Positions 12,250 to 25,999 are shown, counted from the first letter of the stretch. The stretch: 64,000 nt of DNA from Polytrichum commune (GCA_950295325.1 OX485804.1:29388001-29452000), one strand, 5' to 3'. Notes: generated by a model from the letters alone, not told the origin. Made by a program: numbers and translations.

Positions 12250-12960
12250 GGTCCATTTTACCGTGGTGCACCCATTTCTTGATGTGCATATACAAGTTTT
12301 ATTGTGTTGCCAAACATCTCCCCTTGTTGAAATTCACATGAGGGTGAAAACACAGTAAAGTGGACAACTCTTGATCTGTGCCCAGTGTTAAGTGAAAGTG
12401 ATTCAATTTTATGTATTAACTTTGAATTTTTCAAAGAAAAAGACCATAGGCATTCAAAAAACACACTCATCTACAAAGCCAAACAATTTATGATGACAAA
12501 AAAAATTCCAAGAAAAGTCTACTTATTTAGAAGACGGTGCAAGTGGTGTGCAAGTAGGTGATATTGAACAAGTCACTATATAAAATTCGTTTAAAATATG
12601 ATGAAATTACATCAAATTGATGGTTTTCTGTAAAGTTTTGTGATGATGCCCTCAAGTAGATAATGAATTCAAGGAATATAAATAAAATTCCAACTTTAAA
12701 ATAGTGGAGGTCATGAAATTTACATCCAAAAATAGAATCAACCATTTTCTTTGAGCATCACTTTTGATGCTAAGTTTTGAAGATCTTAGCTTGATATTCT
12801 ACATCCGAGTATTTAACATAACAATGGATCGAGGTCATCATAAAAACATATTCCAATTTAAATAACGCTTTGCTACTACTTTTAGGCCTTTAACCCAAAA
12901 AATGATGGTTTTGATATATATACTGGAGCACTTTTTTGGTCCACGTAATCATGCTTGCAC
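12250..12960. repeat. Dispersed repeat copy (family also at 26000-26620)
   Basis: Long collinear similarity to 26000-26620, including AAGTGGACAACTC, TCTACAAAGCCAA, TGATGATGCCCTCAAG and GAGCATCACTTTTGATGCTAAG. It ends near GCACTTTTTTGGTCCA. No coding capacity and no clear terminal repeats; class unknown. Confidence 0.6.
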
Positions 12961-13230
12961 CCATTCATATTCTTTGCAATGAATATCTTTAATTTTTACC
13001 AAAAGAAAACGAAAAAGAAGGGAGCGATGTAACATCATTCAAATGCTTTTGTGTGCACTCTGCACATAATGTCCATATACTAGGTCACAATCCAAAATGA
13101 ATGCATCTACCTCACTCTAACTGAGAATTCATTCTTTGGAACTTCGATGTTAAATGAAAAGGAAGGCCCCATGAATTACCCAACCCTAGCCAAGCCAACC
13201 AACGGACGCCACTTGTCAGCACCTCAGTGG

Positions 13231-13800
13231 TGGCAGGCCACTACACTGTATTTAGTGTCACCAATTCTACATATTGTCTTGCTCGATACTAATTGTAAAC
13301 CCCAGTTGTAGTTTCACCAACACTAAATGTTAACCTAACATTATTTGTCATTCCTCGTAAAAATTTTGCGCACAAAAGATTTACAGTGTTGCAATTATCG
13401 TCACTCACTAAGTGGTTTTCCATGCAAGTTTCAAGCATCCACGACAATATTTCATGATAGATTTGTTAAGATGCAAATTATGCCAAACTTGTGTTACAAT
13501 AATCGGCGGTTGGATAAACTGAAAGTAAGTTGGGATGACATTATTTGTAAACTCATTCATAGAAATCGTCACTTGTAAAATTACCATGGTGATATAAATT
13601 ATCATGCAATATGAATTCTTTTTCTTTTTTCTTTATTTATTTTTGAAACACAGGAGGCGCTTGACCAGCTGCCTTGTTTCCAATCAAGTAGAGAGACGAT
13701 GTCACAGCAGGGAATCGAACCGCCAACCACTCCATTTGGATCGGGTACTTCTCCATTATTCAGGGTCACTAAATACAATGTTTAGTGCAGTGCCTGGCAG
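13231..13800. mobile_element. Related inverted-repeat element (longer copy)
   Basis: The left end (TGGCAGGCCACTACAC) and the right end (reverse complement TGCCAGGCACTGCAC) form terminal inverted repeats. Both then run into TTTAGTG motifs as in the 359-bp element at 9384, to which its left half is inverted. About 13640-13760 is extra and contains GGGAATCGAACC, the reverse complement of an RNA polymerase III B-box, suggesting a SINE or tRNA-like insertion. Confidence 0.5.
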
Positions 13801-14162
13801 CAAGTCTATTCTTCTCGACAAGAGCAATGGGACTGTCGGTGAAGTACTATAAAGTAGGGTTTTACATCATAAGTCTGCATGTGGAGGGACAATAAGTTGC
13901 TCCAATTTTGCCAAGAAATAGGACAGAGGGAGTTGTAACATTGCATGAAGAATTTCCAGGGTTTTCCAGGATTATTTCGGGTTTGTTTTGGGGTTTTTTC
14001 AGCTCATTGTCCGGTATTACGGTGGAAGGATCGGCGACGACAACAGCCTTGAGTGAGTAATGTACCTAATTGCAGGTGGGGAGGAGGATGCGGGTAATGT
14101 TTGCAGGCTGATCGAGTTTCCGAAATTTCTGTAAGGTAGTTTGTTCAGCAAAGGCGGTGATC

Positions 14163-17100
14163 ATGGTGGAGCACACAGACGAGAAACGGTTGGCTGAAGT
14201 TCTTGCTGCGGAGGATCTCGTCTCCCGCCACCTTCCCCTCTGCAGAGCCCTGCCGAAAGTGGAGCTTCACGCACACCTCAATGGCTCCATCCGGGCTTCC
14301 ACTCTCTTGTGTGCTCCTTCACATGCTCTATCCCATGCTATTTAATATGCTCTATAATAGTCATATCACAACATAACATTACCGTAATATGCATAACATA
14401 ACGTAACATAACATAATATGACGTTTCTACATGCTTGTGCCTGACAGTGGCACAGGGGTTTGCTATCCTGAATCCTTCAAATTACAATGTCACGTTTAGA
14501 AGCACAGAGACGTGCATTGCGGTATTTATTACCGGTGCTACCGTGCAGAGAAGTTGTTGTCTTTGTTTTGAATGCCACATTCGTATGGTCAAGAATGTAT
14601 TGAACTCCACGAGGTCCAGAGACTTGAGCTACAAAGCTTAGCACATTGAATTCAGCATGTCACTCGGGTAAGATTACTTGAATTCCTTCGAATTGCAGAG
14701 TACTTTACGTTATAATATGTCTACATGCTCGCGCCTGACAGTGGCACAGGGGTTTGCTATCCTGAATCCTTTAAATCACTGGGTCATGTTTAGAAGTACA
14801 GAGACGCGTATTGTTAAATGTATTACCGGTTCTGCCGTGAGGAGAAATTGTTTTTCTTGTTTTCAATGCCACATTCGTATGGTCAAGAATGTATTGAACT
14901 CCACGAGGTCCAGAAACTTGAGCTACAAAGCTTAGCACATTAAATTCAGCATGTCACTCGGGTAAGATTATTTGAATTTCTTCGAACTGCAGAGTACTTT
15001 ACGTTACAATATGTCTACATGCTCGCGCCTGACAGTGGCACAGGGGTTTGCTATCCTGAATCCTTTAAATCACTGGGTCATGTTTAGAAGTACAGAGACG
15101 CGTATTGCTAAATGTATTACCGGTTCTGCCGTGAGGAGAAATTGTTTTTCTTGTTTTCAATGCCACATTCGTATGGTCAAGAATGTATTGAACTCCATGA
15201 GATCCAGAAATCTGAGTTACAAAGCATAGGAAGTTGAATTAAGCATGTCATTTGGGCAAGATTATAATAGTTCTTCCAAAATGCAGAGTGTTATACTGAA
15301 GGATCTGCAATAGGACAATGCTCTTCTGACTATGACCTTCAAATATACGTGGACATGAAAATATCTTGGACTAAAGCCTTCTAGCGACTTAGACATTGAT
15401 TAGCTTCCAGTTTAGCCGTATAACTCACATCGCATGCACTGCTCTACTTATAACTGGTTTTACCTTAAGGAGAAGTTACAGATGTTGGTTTTGATGCCAC
15501 ATATTCATATGGTCAAGAACCTATTGAACTCCATGAGCTCCAGATATTTAATCTACCAACAGTAGAGCCTTCAATTAAGCATGTCTCTCGGGTAAAATCA
15601 TAATAATTCTTCTAAATTGCAGAGTATTTTACTGGAGAATATGCAATAGGACAATGTTCCTCTATGGATGGCATCCAAATAAATTCTGGAAATAAAAAAT
15701 CTGCATACAGGATATTTTTGGACTCAAACCTTCCAGCCACATAGACATTGATCAGCTCCGATGGAGAAGTGGAGATACCCCATTTTGTTTGCTATGATCT
15801 TGAAAGGGAGTTGGATTGAGACCGTACAGCAAGATGTTTGCAGTTGAATGGCTGTTTGTCCAATTGACAATGTTATCTGGCATTACTATTGATGAAGGAC
15901 AGGTGGATATTGATCTTCAAGGTTGCTTGTGTGCAGGGAATTAGCATATGAACATAGCAAGAATGGTGTAGTTTGTTATCCTGATTTGGAGTTCATAATA
16001 AAGAAAGGTACACTTGAGTTTCAGTCTCAAGACAATTGTGAGCCTTTTCAATGTCTAAAGTCTCAAAATTGGGGGTAAACATGCCGTGCTCTTGGGACGT
16101 TCTCTGATTCTGAACATAGCAAGAATGGTGTAGTTTGTTATCCTGATTTGGAGTTCATAATAAAGAAAGGTACACTTGAGTTTCAGTCTCAAGACAATTG
16201 TGAGCCTTTTCAATGTCTAAAGTCTCAAAATTGGGGGTAAACATGCAGTGCTCTTGGGACGTTCTCTGATTCTGAACTGTGTACCCCAGAATTTTCCATT
16301 TTCCATCCACTACTTTACTATTACATGTAGGTTTCTGTCTGAATATATGATTCAGATAAGTTTCTAAGCTTCAACATACTCTTGTTGCCATCCAGGTGTC
16401 CGTGTTTTCATGTGGTGCTGCATTTATTCATTACTTGACATTTTTTGGTGTTGGATGTCTATTAGACAGAAGATCACTTCCAGAAACCTTCCAGCTGTTT
16501 CACTTGATTCGTCTTGTGACTACAGATTATCATGTGATAACACGTATCACTCAAGAGGTAAAATGTAATGCCTTTAAGCTTTCAAAGTTGCACACTGGTT
16601 TTAGAAGCACGAATTTCTAATGGTTGGCATATAGGTTATTGAAGATTTTGCTGCTGAGAATATTATATATGTGGAGCTTCGGACAACTCCCAAGGTAATA
16701 CATTTCTAATCCTTGGTTGCTACTGTCTTCATCAGCCATACTTCATCTCCATGCTTCAGCGTTGGATCAAGTGTTTTGATTTGTTCGTTCAAGTTTTTAT
16801 CACCAATAAGGTTGTTTATATTAATGAATTTGTTGATTTCAGACCCGTTTGGGCAGATTTGCCCCACTTTGGGTTGATAAATACAATACAGTGAAGATTG
16901 AGACCGTAAGGGAGGACTGATGTTGCCTGGATCAATGACACCAATACCAGAACCTTATACCTAAGTAGTATTCTCTTTGCTTTTCTACTAGTTGGAAATA
17001 GATCTCATGACATCGCTAATGGGCAACAACTGACCTGAAATATGTGATGTGTGGGAGAAATGTCCAGTTTGGATTCTCTGTGAGCTTCTCTATGAAATAT

Positions 17101-20100
17101 AGCTTATCTGCTATAGATCTGCTGGATATAACTAGTGTTTCTGAAACAGAACAATCCAACAATAGGGATGACAAAGCGATCGTACATGGAAGCAGTCAAA
17201 GCAGGTCTGGATAGTGCTGTTCCTGTTTCACCTATTCATGTGCGGGTCATACCCAGCATAGATCGGAGGGAAACAACAGAGGCAGCCATGGATACTGTGA
17301 GTCCCATCAACCTTGTGAAATATATACTTCTTTCATACCCAGAAATGAGGGGTTTGGAGAGTATTCTTGAAAAAATAAAGATTGAGTGTCTGAGGGGCAC
17401 TTGGGACCTTTATACTATACACACTTAAAATTGTTACGGTGGAATTGCTCTTGTCCTAAAGAAGATTAGTACTTCCATATGAAGCCATTGGGTTGAATTG
17501 TTGGGGCATTGAAACTCATTACGGCCTTTCCATTTTCCACCCAGTCATCCACCCAACTATTGCAGGGATTTCTTATCATCTTAAACTGGGGGCATTGAGG
17601 GGCTTGGCAAGCCTAGTAGGGGAGTATCAATAGGCAACCTGATTGCCCTCATTACGGCTGTCATAAAGTGTCCATTTCTTATTCAAGGCATTTGAGGCGT
17701 AGACCCTACAATGATACTAGTGTTGGGTTAGCACTTTTTTAGATGCTTTACATAAACATAACTTCACGTGATTGTCTGAAATATGTGCTTTTAGATGAAT
17801 ATATTTGCTTGATTATACAGATGTTATCACTTGTTGATAGTTGTGAGCTTGTCTATCCTTGCAGGTGCGTTTAGCATGTGAATTGCGGCAAGAGGGATGG
17901 GAGATTGCAGGCATTGATTTATCAGGGGACCCTGCTGTCGGAGAATGGTATGAAAATGGATGTTTAAACTGTTTGTCATTGAGGTCAATTTGAACAATCA
18001 ATTGCTTTCTAAGAGCTTATGATGTGTTACCAACTCTTTATTGGGCACTGCTTTTTATGTGCATTTTCAGGGAGACTTTTGTCCCTGCTTTAAAGTTTGC
18101 GCGTGAGCAGGGGTTTCCTTTAGCTCTTCATTGTGGAGAGGTTTAATCACTTTAACCTTTTAACTTTTCTTTTGAGAAAAGACAGGTTGGGCCTTGTTGT
18201 CTATGATTTGTGGTGACAGTTTTTGTTGCAATTGTCTCTTTTCTGTTTGTTCCTTCTCTTACCACTTCACATTCTGTCAGTTCCTTTCTTGGTTTTGGCT
18301 TTGTTTATATCTCAATTTCCATTACCATGTTATCGATCCACAAAAAGTAACTTTTGGCGTGACAAGGAATATTGAAAATTGACTTGGTGAAAGGGTAAAT
18401 TTTAGTTGTTACTGAACAGTTAGTACGAGCAGCAATTCTCTTGTGAACTCAAAAGACAAGCAAGACCTGGTCTGTCATGGAGGTGACCTGAAGTGATGTA
18501 TTGGTGTTGGCAGGTTCCCAATGCCGAAGAAATTCGAAGCATGCTTGCCATGTGCCCAGAGAGACTTGGGCATGTTTGCTGTTTAGATGAACCCGAGTGG
18601 CAGGTGCTACTAGCATCTGGTATACCAGTAAGTCTCCCAACAGGTCTTTTTAAATGGGACACTCACTTTTATGATGAAAGTCTCCTATTCTATATGTCAT
18701 AGGAGTAATGACATCTCAGCCTTGAACTGAGTATCTAGATTAGAAGTGGGAATAGGTGTCACACTGTGAGGAGTTTAAATTCACCATCACACAACAAAGA
18801 TTGTATTCCCTCAAGAAAGGTGCACTGTACAACCTGCTCTTAACAGCCGTGGCTGTGAATGTCCCAGAATGAAGCTAGCACACTGAAGGAGGTTTATGTT
18901 TATTGATTAGATGTTGGGAATCAACATTTTTGCACTCCACCACTGACCAGCTTTCAAAGTCAGAAAACCAGGTGCCAGTTATGTGAGTTTCGCTGCAGTA
19001 AATGCATAGAACCATAACATAATCATCTAGAGCGTAGATCTTGCAACATTGAGAGTATAATTGATGCACAAGTGTACATTTGATCATGAGAATTAGTGGT
19101 TTAGGATTTAAGGTTGATGCAGTTATTTGAGCATCAGTTAATTGAACTGTTTGATGCAGGTGGAGGTCTGCCTTACGTCCAATGTTGCAACCTTAAGTGT
19201 ACCTTCAGTTGAAGACCATCACTTAGGTAACTCCCTGTCTTCGTGTTCATCGCCCATTTTGTTTCCTATTTGTTTGCCAAAAATGAGGCAGTAATTCCAA
19301 TAATTGATTGGAATGCAAAGACTGAACAACACTGTCTGTTTACATTGTCATCAAGACTCACAGGCTAAGTGAGAGGTTTCAGTCTCTTCAGAACGCAACC
19401 AGTCATCCTGGTCCTTTAGGTTGTTTATCGTTTCTCTTATTTTCAAATATGCTCAGAAATTGCAGTTGACTCTCAAGTACAAATCTGTCATAGTGAGCAA
19501 GATGGAACGTTGAGGGTATAGAATTACATACAGATTGTCTGTTTTCAAAGGTCACCAAAGACTGGCCTGTGGTTGTGTTGGGACAGTGGGACTCCATAAA
19601 GCCAAGCACCCGATTGCCATCTGCACAGATGATACTGGCATCTTTGCCACTAGCCTCTCTCGAGAACTTGCTTTAGCAGCTGCTTGTCTTGGTATGTGTC
19701 AAATCTAACCTCAGTATTTCAAGTCCCTTGCCAATTACATGTTGGCTTCTCTCCCAAATTTCAAAGTTGTCTTATGGCTTATGGGAGAGCTGAAAAACAA
19801 GTCAGATCTTTCACATAAGTGGTGGCATGAATCCAAGGGCTTAACTTAGTTCCAGTGGAGTTAGGTGCATAAGGCAGAAATAGTGCTCGGGTGGGTGATC
19901 TTCCTAGCACTTGATTTCCTGCGCACGCTACTATTATGGTCCACCCAATCATAGTGGGAGTATGTGGGTGAACTGTGCCTTCTGCCAACCATGTGGGAAA
20001 CTAAGGGCTTGCCCCTTGGGAAGCTTAGGTACGGCTGGCTTGTTTGCGCCCATTCAAGGTGCTCACCTTTGAAAGGAGGCAGTATTCTTCAAGATCCCTC

Positions 20101-20284
20101 TTATTTCATGATGTCTAGTTTGGAATTAGACTGACTCAAAGATAAAGCAATACCAAAATTCATGTTGGTGACAACATCAGAGTCACCTCTCTCTTAAGAC
20201 GTCGGTTTTGGAATTACATATAGAACTAGACTAACTTGAAGACGAAGCAACACCATAATGGACATCAGTGACAACATCGGAGTC

Positions 20285-20350
<66 letters not shown>

Positions 20351-21014
20351 TTCTGAATTACATATAGAACTAGACTAACTTGAAGATGAAGCAACAACAA
20401 AATTCACATCGGTGACAACATCGGAATCACCTCTCTCTCTCTCACAAGATGTCCGTTTCAGAATTACATAGAGTTTAGACTAACTTTGAAGATGAAGCTA
20501 CACCACAAGTTGCGCCAGTGACAACATTGGAGTCCTCTCTCTCTCTCTCTCCCTCTCTCTCCACATACTCAATAGTATGGAAATGGTGGCTTTGTCGGGA
20601 TTTGTGTCTTGCATTGTTGGTTTTGTGGGGGTTTTGTAAGACAACAACTACGTCATATACACACTTATTCAACTGTGCTTCCCTTTAGCCGAGGATAACT
20701 CTATGATAACACTTGAGTTAAGTAGCGAGGATACTGTGATTTTTAAGCTTGTCAATGTTTATCAAGAGGATACAGACCAAGTCTGCTCACGGAAAGGTTG
20801 TTCTCTTGGTTTTTATTCCTGTAGTCAAAAAAATGTTGTCGCCTACAGTGGATAGAACTTAACATGGGGCAAGTTTTGTTTCACAACAGATTTGACAACC
20901 GAGGAGCTGTTGGCACTCGCCAAGAATGCAATTGACTATGCATTTGCTGAGCCATCTTTGAAGAAAGCCCTTCACCAGACCTTCGAGTCCAAAAAGATCA
21001 ACAATATTCATTAG
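14163..21014 (+). CDS. Adenosine deaminase-like protein (N6-methyl-AMP deaminase type)
   Basis: Eleven coding exons: 14163-14308, 15937-16007, 16466-16557, 16635-16694, 17150-17296, 17865-17947, 18071-18140, 18514-18627, 19160-19226, 19587-19691 and 20890-21014. All have GT-AG borders and the frame stays open, giving 1080 coding bases and 359 residues, the usual length for the ADAL family. Catalytic features are complete: zinc-binding HAH (H36, H38), IDLSGDP, HCGE with general acid E223, RLGH (H243) and CTDD (D298, D299). Family members hydrolyse N6-methyl-AMP to IMP in the cytosol, clearing nucleotides from degraded methylated RNA; substrate is inferred from the family, not seen. The ATG at 14163 precedes the conserved LPKVELHAH core by 30 residues. 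Introns carry much repetitive DNA, yet no coding lesion is seen. Confidence 0.93.
14432..15600. repeat. 294-bp tandem array in intron 1 of the deaminase gene
   Basis: Three well-preserved units start at 14432, 14726 and 15020, an exact 294-base period (shared CCTGACAGTGGCACAGG). Units 2 and 3 are nearly identical. A fourth, more diverged unit and the start of a fifth follow to about 15660 (shared TATGGTCAAGAA, AACTCCA, TTGCAGAGTA). Open frames of 68-85 codons in each unit reflect shared ancestry of the repeat, not evidence of coding. Confidence 0.9.
15950..16273 (+). repeat. 162-bp tandem duplication covering exon 2 of the deaminase gene
   Basis: Bases 15950-16111 are repeated at 16112-16273 with one difference seen (CCGTG versus CAGTG). 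The first copy includes all but the first 13 bases of exon 2 plus its donor. The second copy has the same exon sequence and donor but lacks the original acceptor, so it should lie silent inside intron 2. Confidence 0.92.
19985..20570. repeat. Dispersed repeat with four degenerate sub-copies and (CT)n tracts, in the last intron of the deaminase gene
   Basis: A segment starting CCATGTGGGAAAC leads into CACCTTTGAAAGGAGGCAGTA, then about four diverged units containing AGACTAACTTGAAGA-GAAGCAA and GACAACATCGGAGTC, each ending in a CT run. The same order of motifs occurs once at 50945-51150. The longest CT run is 20286-20347. Confidence 0.75.
20286..20347. repeat. (CT)n microsatellite
   Basis: About 31 perfect dinucleotide units inside the repeat described above. 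Confidence 0.97.
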
Positions 21015-23117
21015 CAAGTTTCAATACAAGGATCTATGAATATGCAATTCCAGAATCATAGTTCATTTTTTTCTAATCTCGTCACTTCTCTGGACCCTAT
21101 GGTTGCTCTCTGATGACTCAAGTTTTCAAACGGACTAGGTAGTGTAACTTTAATTTGTCACTTGATGACCCAAATGCTGTTGAAAATTGAACTTTGAAAG
21201 CATATTCATGTTGAAATACATGTATTACTCCCACAATTGACTTGGAAGGCATGTTCTGGAATGATTCTTTTGGCTGCCTTAGTAGCTCATCTCAAATTGT
21301 AGTGTAAATAGCTCTGGAAAGTGAACCACATCTGTGATGACATGTGTCCAAGTGAATGAGATATATATATGATAGGTTGGCTATTAACCATAATTAATCC
21401 CCATACTATATCCCAACATAGATAAATGGATAGCCAATGAGAAAATAGATAATAAATTATCAAAGAAATTTTGGACAAACAAAAACATGTCTTCTAAAAC
21501 TAAGACATGGTCAATACATAGGGAACGCCAAGAAATGACCATTCTTTAATAGGGAAGCTTTCACGCCAATCACATCTCCCATATGTAACTCCCCATACCT
21601 CGACACATGGCTACACGTACTTGTAAAGTGCAAACAACACCACATACATGCCCTCCGAACCAAAAGACATGATAAGGCAGTAAGGGAATTAAGAAAACTT
21701 CTAGTGGCATCAAAAAAATCAAGGTGTTATGTTCTCATTAATGCATCCCCCATGGCTACCACCTTGCACGTGTGGTCAACAAAGATGTCATTGCAATGCC
21801 ATATTCAATTAAACTAGTCCTCTTAATTATGTGTGAAAGGACTACCATACCACTCCCCACCACCAACAGATCCGAATGAGAACCTAACAATACAATTCAT
21901 GGAATTCACATACTATAACAATAGAATACCATATGATACTATAATCATAAAAACAATAAAAATGCAAACTACCTATAAACAATATTATCAATAGAGGATG
22001 GAAGGTAAACCCACTAAATATAGGGCATCGCGGCTGGATATAGGGCAGCCACACACACCCCTTCTATGAAAAGTATTGAAATCATATTTAAAATCCCTAA
22101 CATAAGCATCCAACACACATTTGAGGAAATCAACGTCATTGCCATACAATATGTTATGTCCATAATCCTACACAAAAGGAGAATAGAGAACAATGAACCA
22201 CTACCAACAAACACACAACCACCATAACAACCCCAAATACCCACCAACAAATAAATAATTAGGATTCAAAGAAAAGAATAAATGCCAGTGAGAGCTAAGG
22301 AATTGTTACAACCCACGGTAGGGGTTGATGGCCATACTTTCCTGCCAAGCAAACTCACGTAGCATATGCCAAGTCACTTACACCACAATATAGTGCTTGT
22401 ACAAGGCCATCATGCATCAAACCCGGACCACTAAACATGTGTTACTAACCCCCACATTTAATGAACCACTGAGTAGTCCCTGACTCGGCAACCACCACAC
22501 GAAGAAACACAAAACATATACCCTTACAAGCATCGCAACCACACTAACACCACCAATACAAAGATCATCCAATCACTAAGTTCCCATGGTCACCTTGGTT
22601 ACCTTAGTTACTATAGTGCCTTGGCACCCCAAGAGGGGTTAGTAGTCATGCACCATAGTTGGGCATAATACCAAGGGTGGGTCTAACGGGCATTTCAATC
22701 ACATTGATCCCACTAAAATCCCACTAAGATCAGCATTTTTTCTCTCTCTGAGATACAAAGCATTTCTTATCTGTGAATAAACCTTGTGAAGTACATCATG
22801 AATGAGTGGCACATATTCCATTGAACCTAATTTTATAAGTTTTGAATATGGAATGCCATATATTGTTTGAGGGCACAAAGGCTACAACCTTAGTAGTTTG
22901 AATACTTAAAGGTTTGAATAATTTTAGATACGTACCAAGTAGAGTTAGTAATAAAATTTTAGAGATAAATTTGCAATGATATGGCCAAGACGATGGTCCC
23001 ACCCATCCTCTTAGGTTTTGAAAGGTACATAGATATGTAGAGGAATGGTTTGGCCTCTAAACAAGAGGATGTACTAAGAAGGGACTATGCTTGAATGTAA
23101 GCATAAATCTATTCAAG

Positions 23118-23120
<3 letters not shown>

Positions 23121-23155
<35 letters not shown>
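23121..23155. repeat. (TC)n microsatellite
   Basis: Perfect dinucleotide run. Confidence 0.95.
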
Positions 23156-23156
<1 letters not shown>

Positions 23157-23297
23157 ACTTGAGATATATATGACTTTCTTGGGTGTAGAAATGTTTATAA
23201 TAGTGTATATATTGTTAAATTTTGAAAATCTAAAATTCTTTCTACCCTTTACAAAATAAATATTCCAACTGCACATCAAGAGTTAAGACTCATTTGA

Positions 23298-23299
<2 letters not shown>

Positions 23300-23328
<29 letters not shown>
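23300..23328. repeat. (AT)n microsatellite
   Basis: Perfect dinucleotide run. Confidence 0.95.
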
Positions 23329-23332
<4 letters not shown>

Positions 23333-25200
23333 GATGGAAAGTGCTTGTTCTTCTTGTCCATCTCTGAAAAATATTGCACAAGTTTCAAGCCACTCTTTTT
23401 GGTTGAATCAACTTATTTTCACCGTTTTCCGTTTTTCTACCTTACACACGTGCTTAAGCTTACACATTGCTATTTTTAGCTAATGATACCAAAAAATGAG
23501 CTGACAATCCTCATTCGACAAATTTTGTAATGAATTCGGATGGATTGAGGTACGCTCATATTCAACAATTCATGCCAAAAAATATATATATGGAGCGCAT
23601 ATCAGAGGATATGGTCATGTGCAAGGGGTACTTTGTTTCTAATATGTACCTAGCCCCTATTTGGGTTATTCTTTGCCACAAAAAAGGTTGAAACCAAGAT
23701 GTTTAGTATTTTATGTGCATGTCGTATTGTTGGATAGTCAAAGGTTTGACTCTATTATTTAGTTTCATGGCACATTCAATCTACGCTATATTGGTAAAGT
23801 GAGGTACAAAACTTGTACCTTAAGTTCATGTAGTCAAGTGTTTCCTTACCCCTACTATGAGGTACATACCAACGTTGGACATGTATATAGGGAAATTGCA
23901 TTGATATCAATAATCAACATCAACAATGGCATCAAACAACTTGCCCCTTTAGTACCAAAAATGTAATACCAATCCAATATTGATATTTGACGTGCATGTC
24001 AAGGTGAGAGAATCCTTGTACATGTACTCAATTTATTAATTGGGTCAGTACCATTCTAAACTATATCGATACTACGGCAATTTTAGCTACGTCTAAAGCC
24101 TGTCTCTCTCTCTCTATATATATACATAGAGCTGACTTTTCAAAACTTGTATCAAGTTTGTACTTCCTCTTTTCAGAGGCCAAATCCTTCAATTTCTTTC
24201 TCTTTGCAACACAAGGGTGGGTGGGTGGGAACTTCTTCAAAACCCTCTCCATACATTTTTCAAGCCATTTCCTATTTGATAGTATAGTATTACATTGCAT
24301 AATAGAGTCATATGTCTAATGTCTCATGGTGTGTGTTGTACTATACACATACATTTGCATACTTAGTTTGCCTTGCAAGAATATATACCCTATTTGGATT
24401 TTTTGCCATCATATGGTATTCACCCTTCATGTATGATGTGAACTATCCCATGCTTTGGAAGCTAATTGCCAACCTACTTGCCTCCTTATCAAGTACATCT
24501 AACTATAACACCACATGTATGTTGTACTTACTAAGGAGAAGTACTTAGTAACCTCAACCAAAATCTGTGCATAAAATGTCATAATCACAATACATCACTT
24601 GCATTGACTATGTGAAGGGCTTGCCTCACCTGTGCCCATGCAACCAACCAACAAACAATTGAGGATTAGTTACGTACACGAGGTAAATAACAGCAGGACC
24701 CAATTGTTATCCATGTCACACACACTTAGTTCACTTCAAATGCACCAACATATTTCAACCATCAACACTCATTGTAAAACAACATATGGGTGTTCCAAAC
24801 CTATTCTTTTGCCATGATTGGGTTACTCCAAGTAGAAAACTCCTCTTGGTGATGAACCCTAGTTACTCTCACTTCAAGCACGTATCTATTACCCTAATGT
24901 GTATACTCAGAGCTCGCCGCACCTCTCACTTGCGTGAATGGTAAAAAATAGTTATTTTTTAGGGTTAAGGGCTTATATTGTAGTACTTACGTATGGTAAG
25001 TTCTAGTAACCCTATTTTGACTTCATTCATTTGTATCTCTATTACATCCGTTCCATGGTAAGTATGATTTCTTTCCATGTGTGTATACATTTTACCATCA
25101 TATTCTATATTATTTGCTTTACATAAGAGACCTTTGCTAGGTCTATTAAAGTTTGAACTTTAAGTTTTTATGTAACATGGCATTAGTCAAGAACAAGAAC

Positions 25201-25201
<1 letters not shown>

Positions 25202-25233
<32 letters not shown>
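25202..25233. repeat. (AG)n microsatellite
   Basis: Perfect dinucleotide run. Confidence 0.95.
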
Positions 25234-25234
<1 letters not shown>

Positions 25235-25756
25235 ATGAATGGTATAAAAAACACAAATATTTTCAAATGTCCACACCATACTAGTACAAAAAAAAATGTT
25301 AAATCCTTATTATAGGTACCTTAACCATTGTATATGTTTGACAAATTTCATTCGTGTCAAATCCAAAGTGTCGCGTGATGTTTTCAAAAATAAGAAAATA
25401 AAAATTATTGACATCTACAATTTAATCTAAAATGTCACTTCAAATTTAAGTTGCCTAGCTAGTAGTATGTGTCATTTTCAATTTCTAACATGTCGATTGA
25501 TGTGTGAGATTTTTTCTTCACAAGTCACACTACGTGTCAAATTCTAAATTGTGCATGTCGATTGACATGCCATTTTTGTGTGTGTGCAGATTTATTGTGT
25601 GTCAAATGCAAAAAACTTGCGAAAAACAAATGTCAAAAATATACGCATGCCATAACGGTATAAAAAATAGACATTACCATAGGTCATTACAAGTATGAAC
25701 ATACTTTGAAATGACAATAATAGGGAGGAAAGGAAAGGAAAGGAAAGGAAATAAGG

Positions 25757-25985
25757 AGTTCAATGAATGGGGAGAACCGATCGCTAGTTACAAATGAATT
25801 AATTGAGTTTAAGAAATAACTGGTTGAAGTTGAAGGCTTCAGGAAAATCACCGATTGTTATAGAGGAACATATGGAATATTATCTAAAGAGAAACCATAA
25901 GATCCACAACTTGCAACTGGTTGGACTTTGAAACACTAGGATTTTGATTGATTGAGCCCAAAAATCCAGCCTGACATTGAATGGG
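25757..25985. repeat. Diverged relative of the hAT-like element at 52.7 kb
   Basis: Collinear with 52699-52924 (shared CTAGTTACA/TTAGTTACA, GGTTGAAGTT, GGTTGGACTT). The termini have decayed, so borders are approximate and no target duplication is visible. Confidence 0.5.
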
Positions 25986-25999
25986 TGCAAACAGAGTAA

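Larger units (their letters stand above)
9760..13230. other. AT-rich intergenic repeats
   Basis: No gene supported. Two degenerate relatives of the repeat at 26000-26620 occur at about 11420-12250 and 12250-12960. They share phrases such as AAGTGGACAACTC and GCAAGTGGTGTGCAAGTA. Confidence 0.5.

Noticed and set aside
14435-15229. Three similar 68-85 codon frames in tandem
   Set aside because: They lie in the 294-bp array inside an intron; similarity between them comes from the repeat, not from coding constraint.
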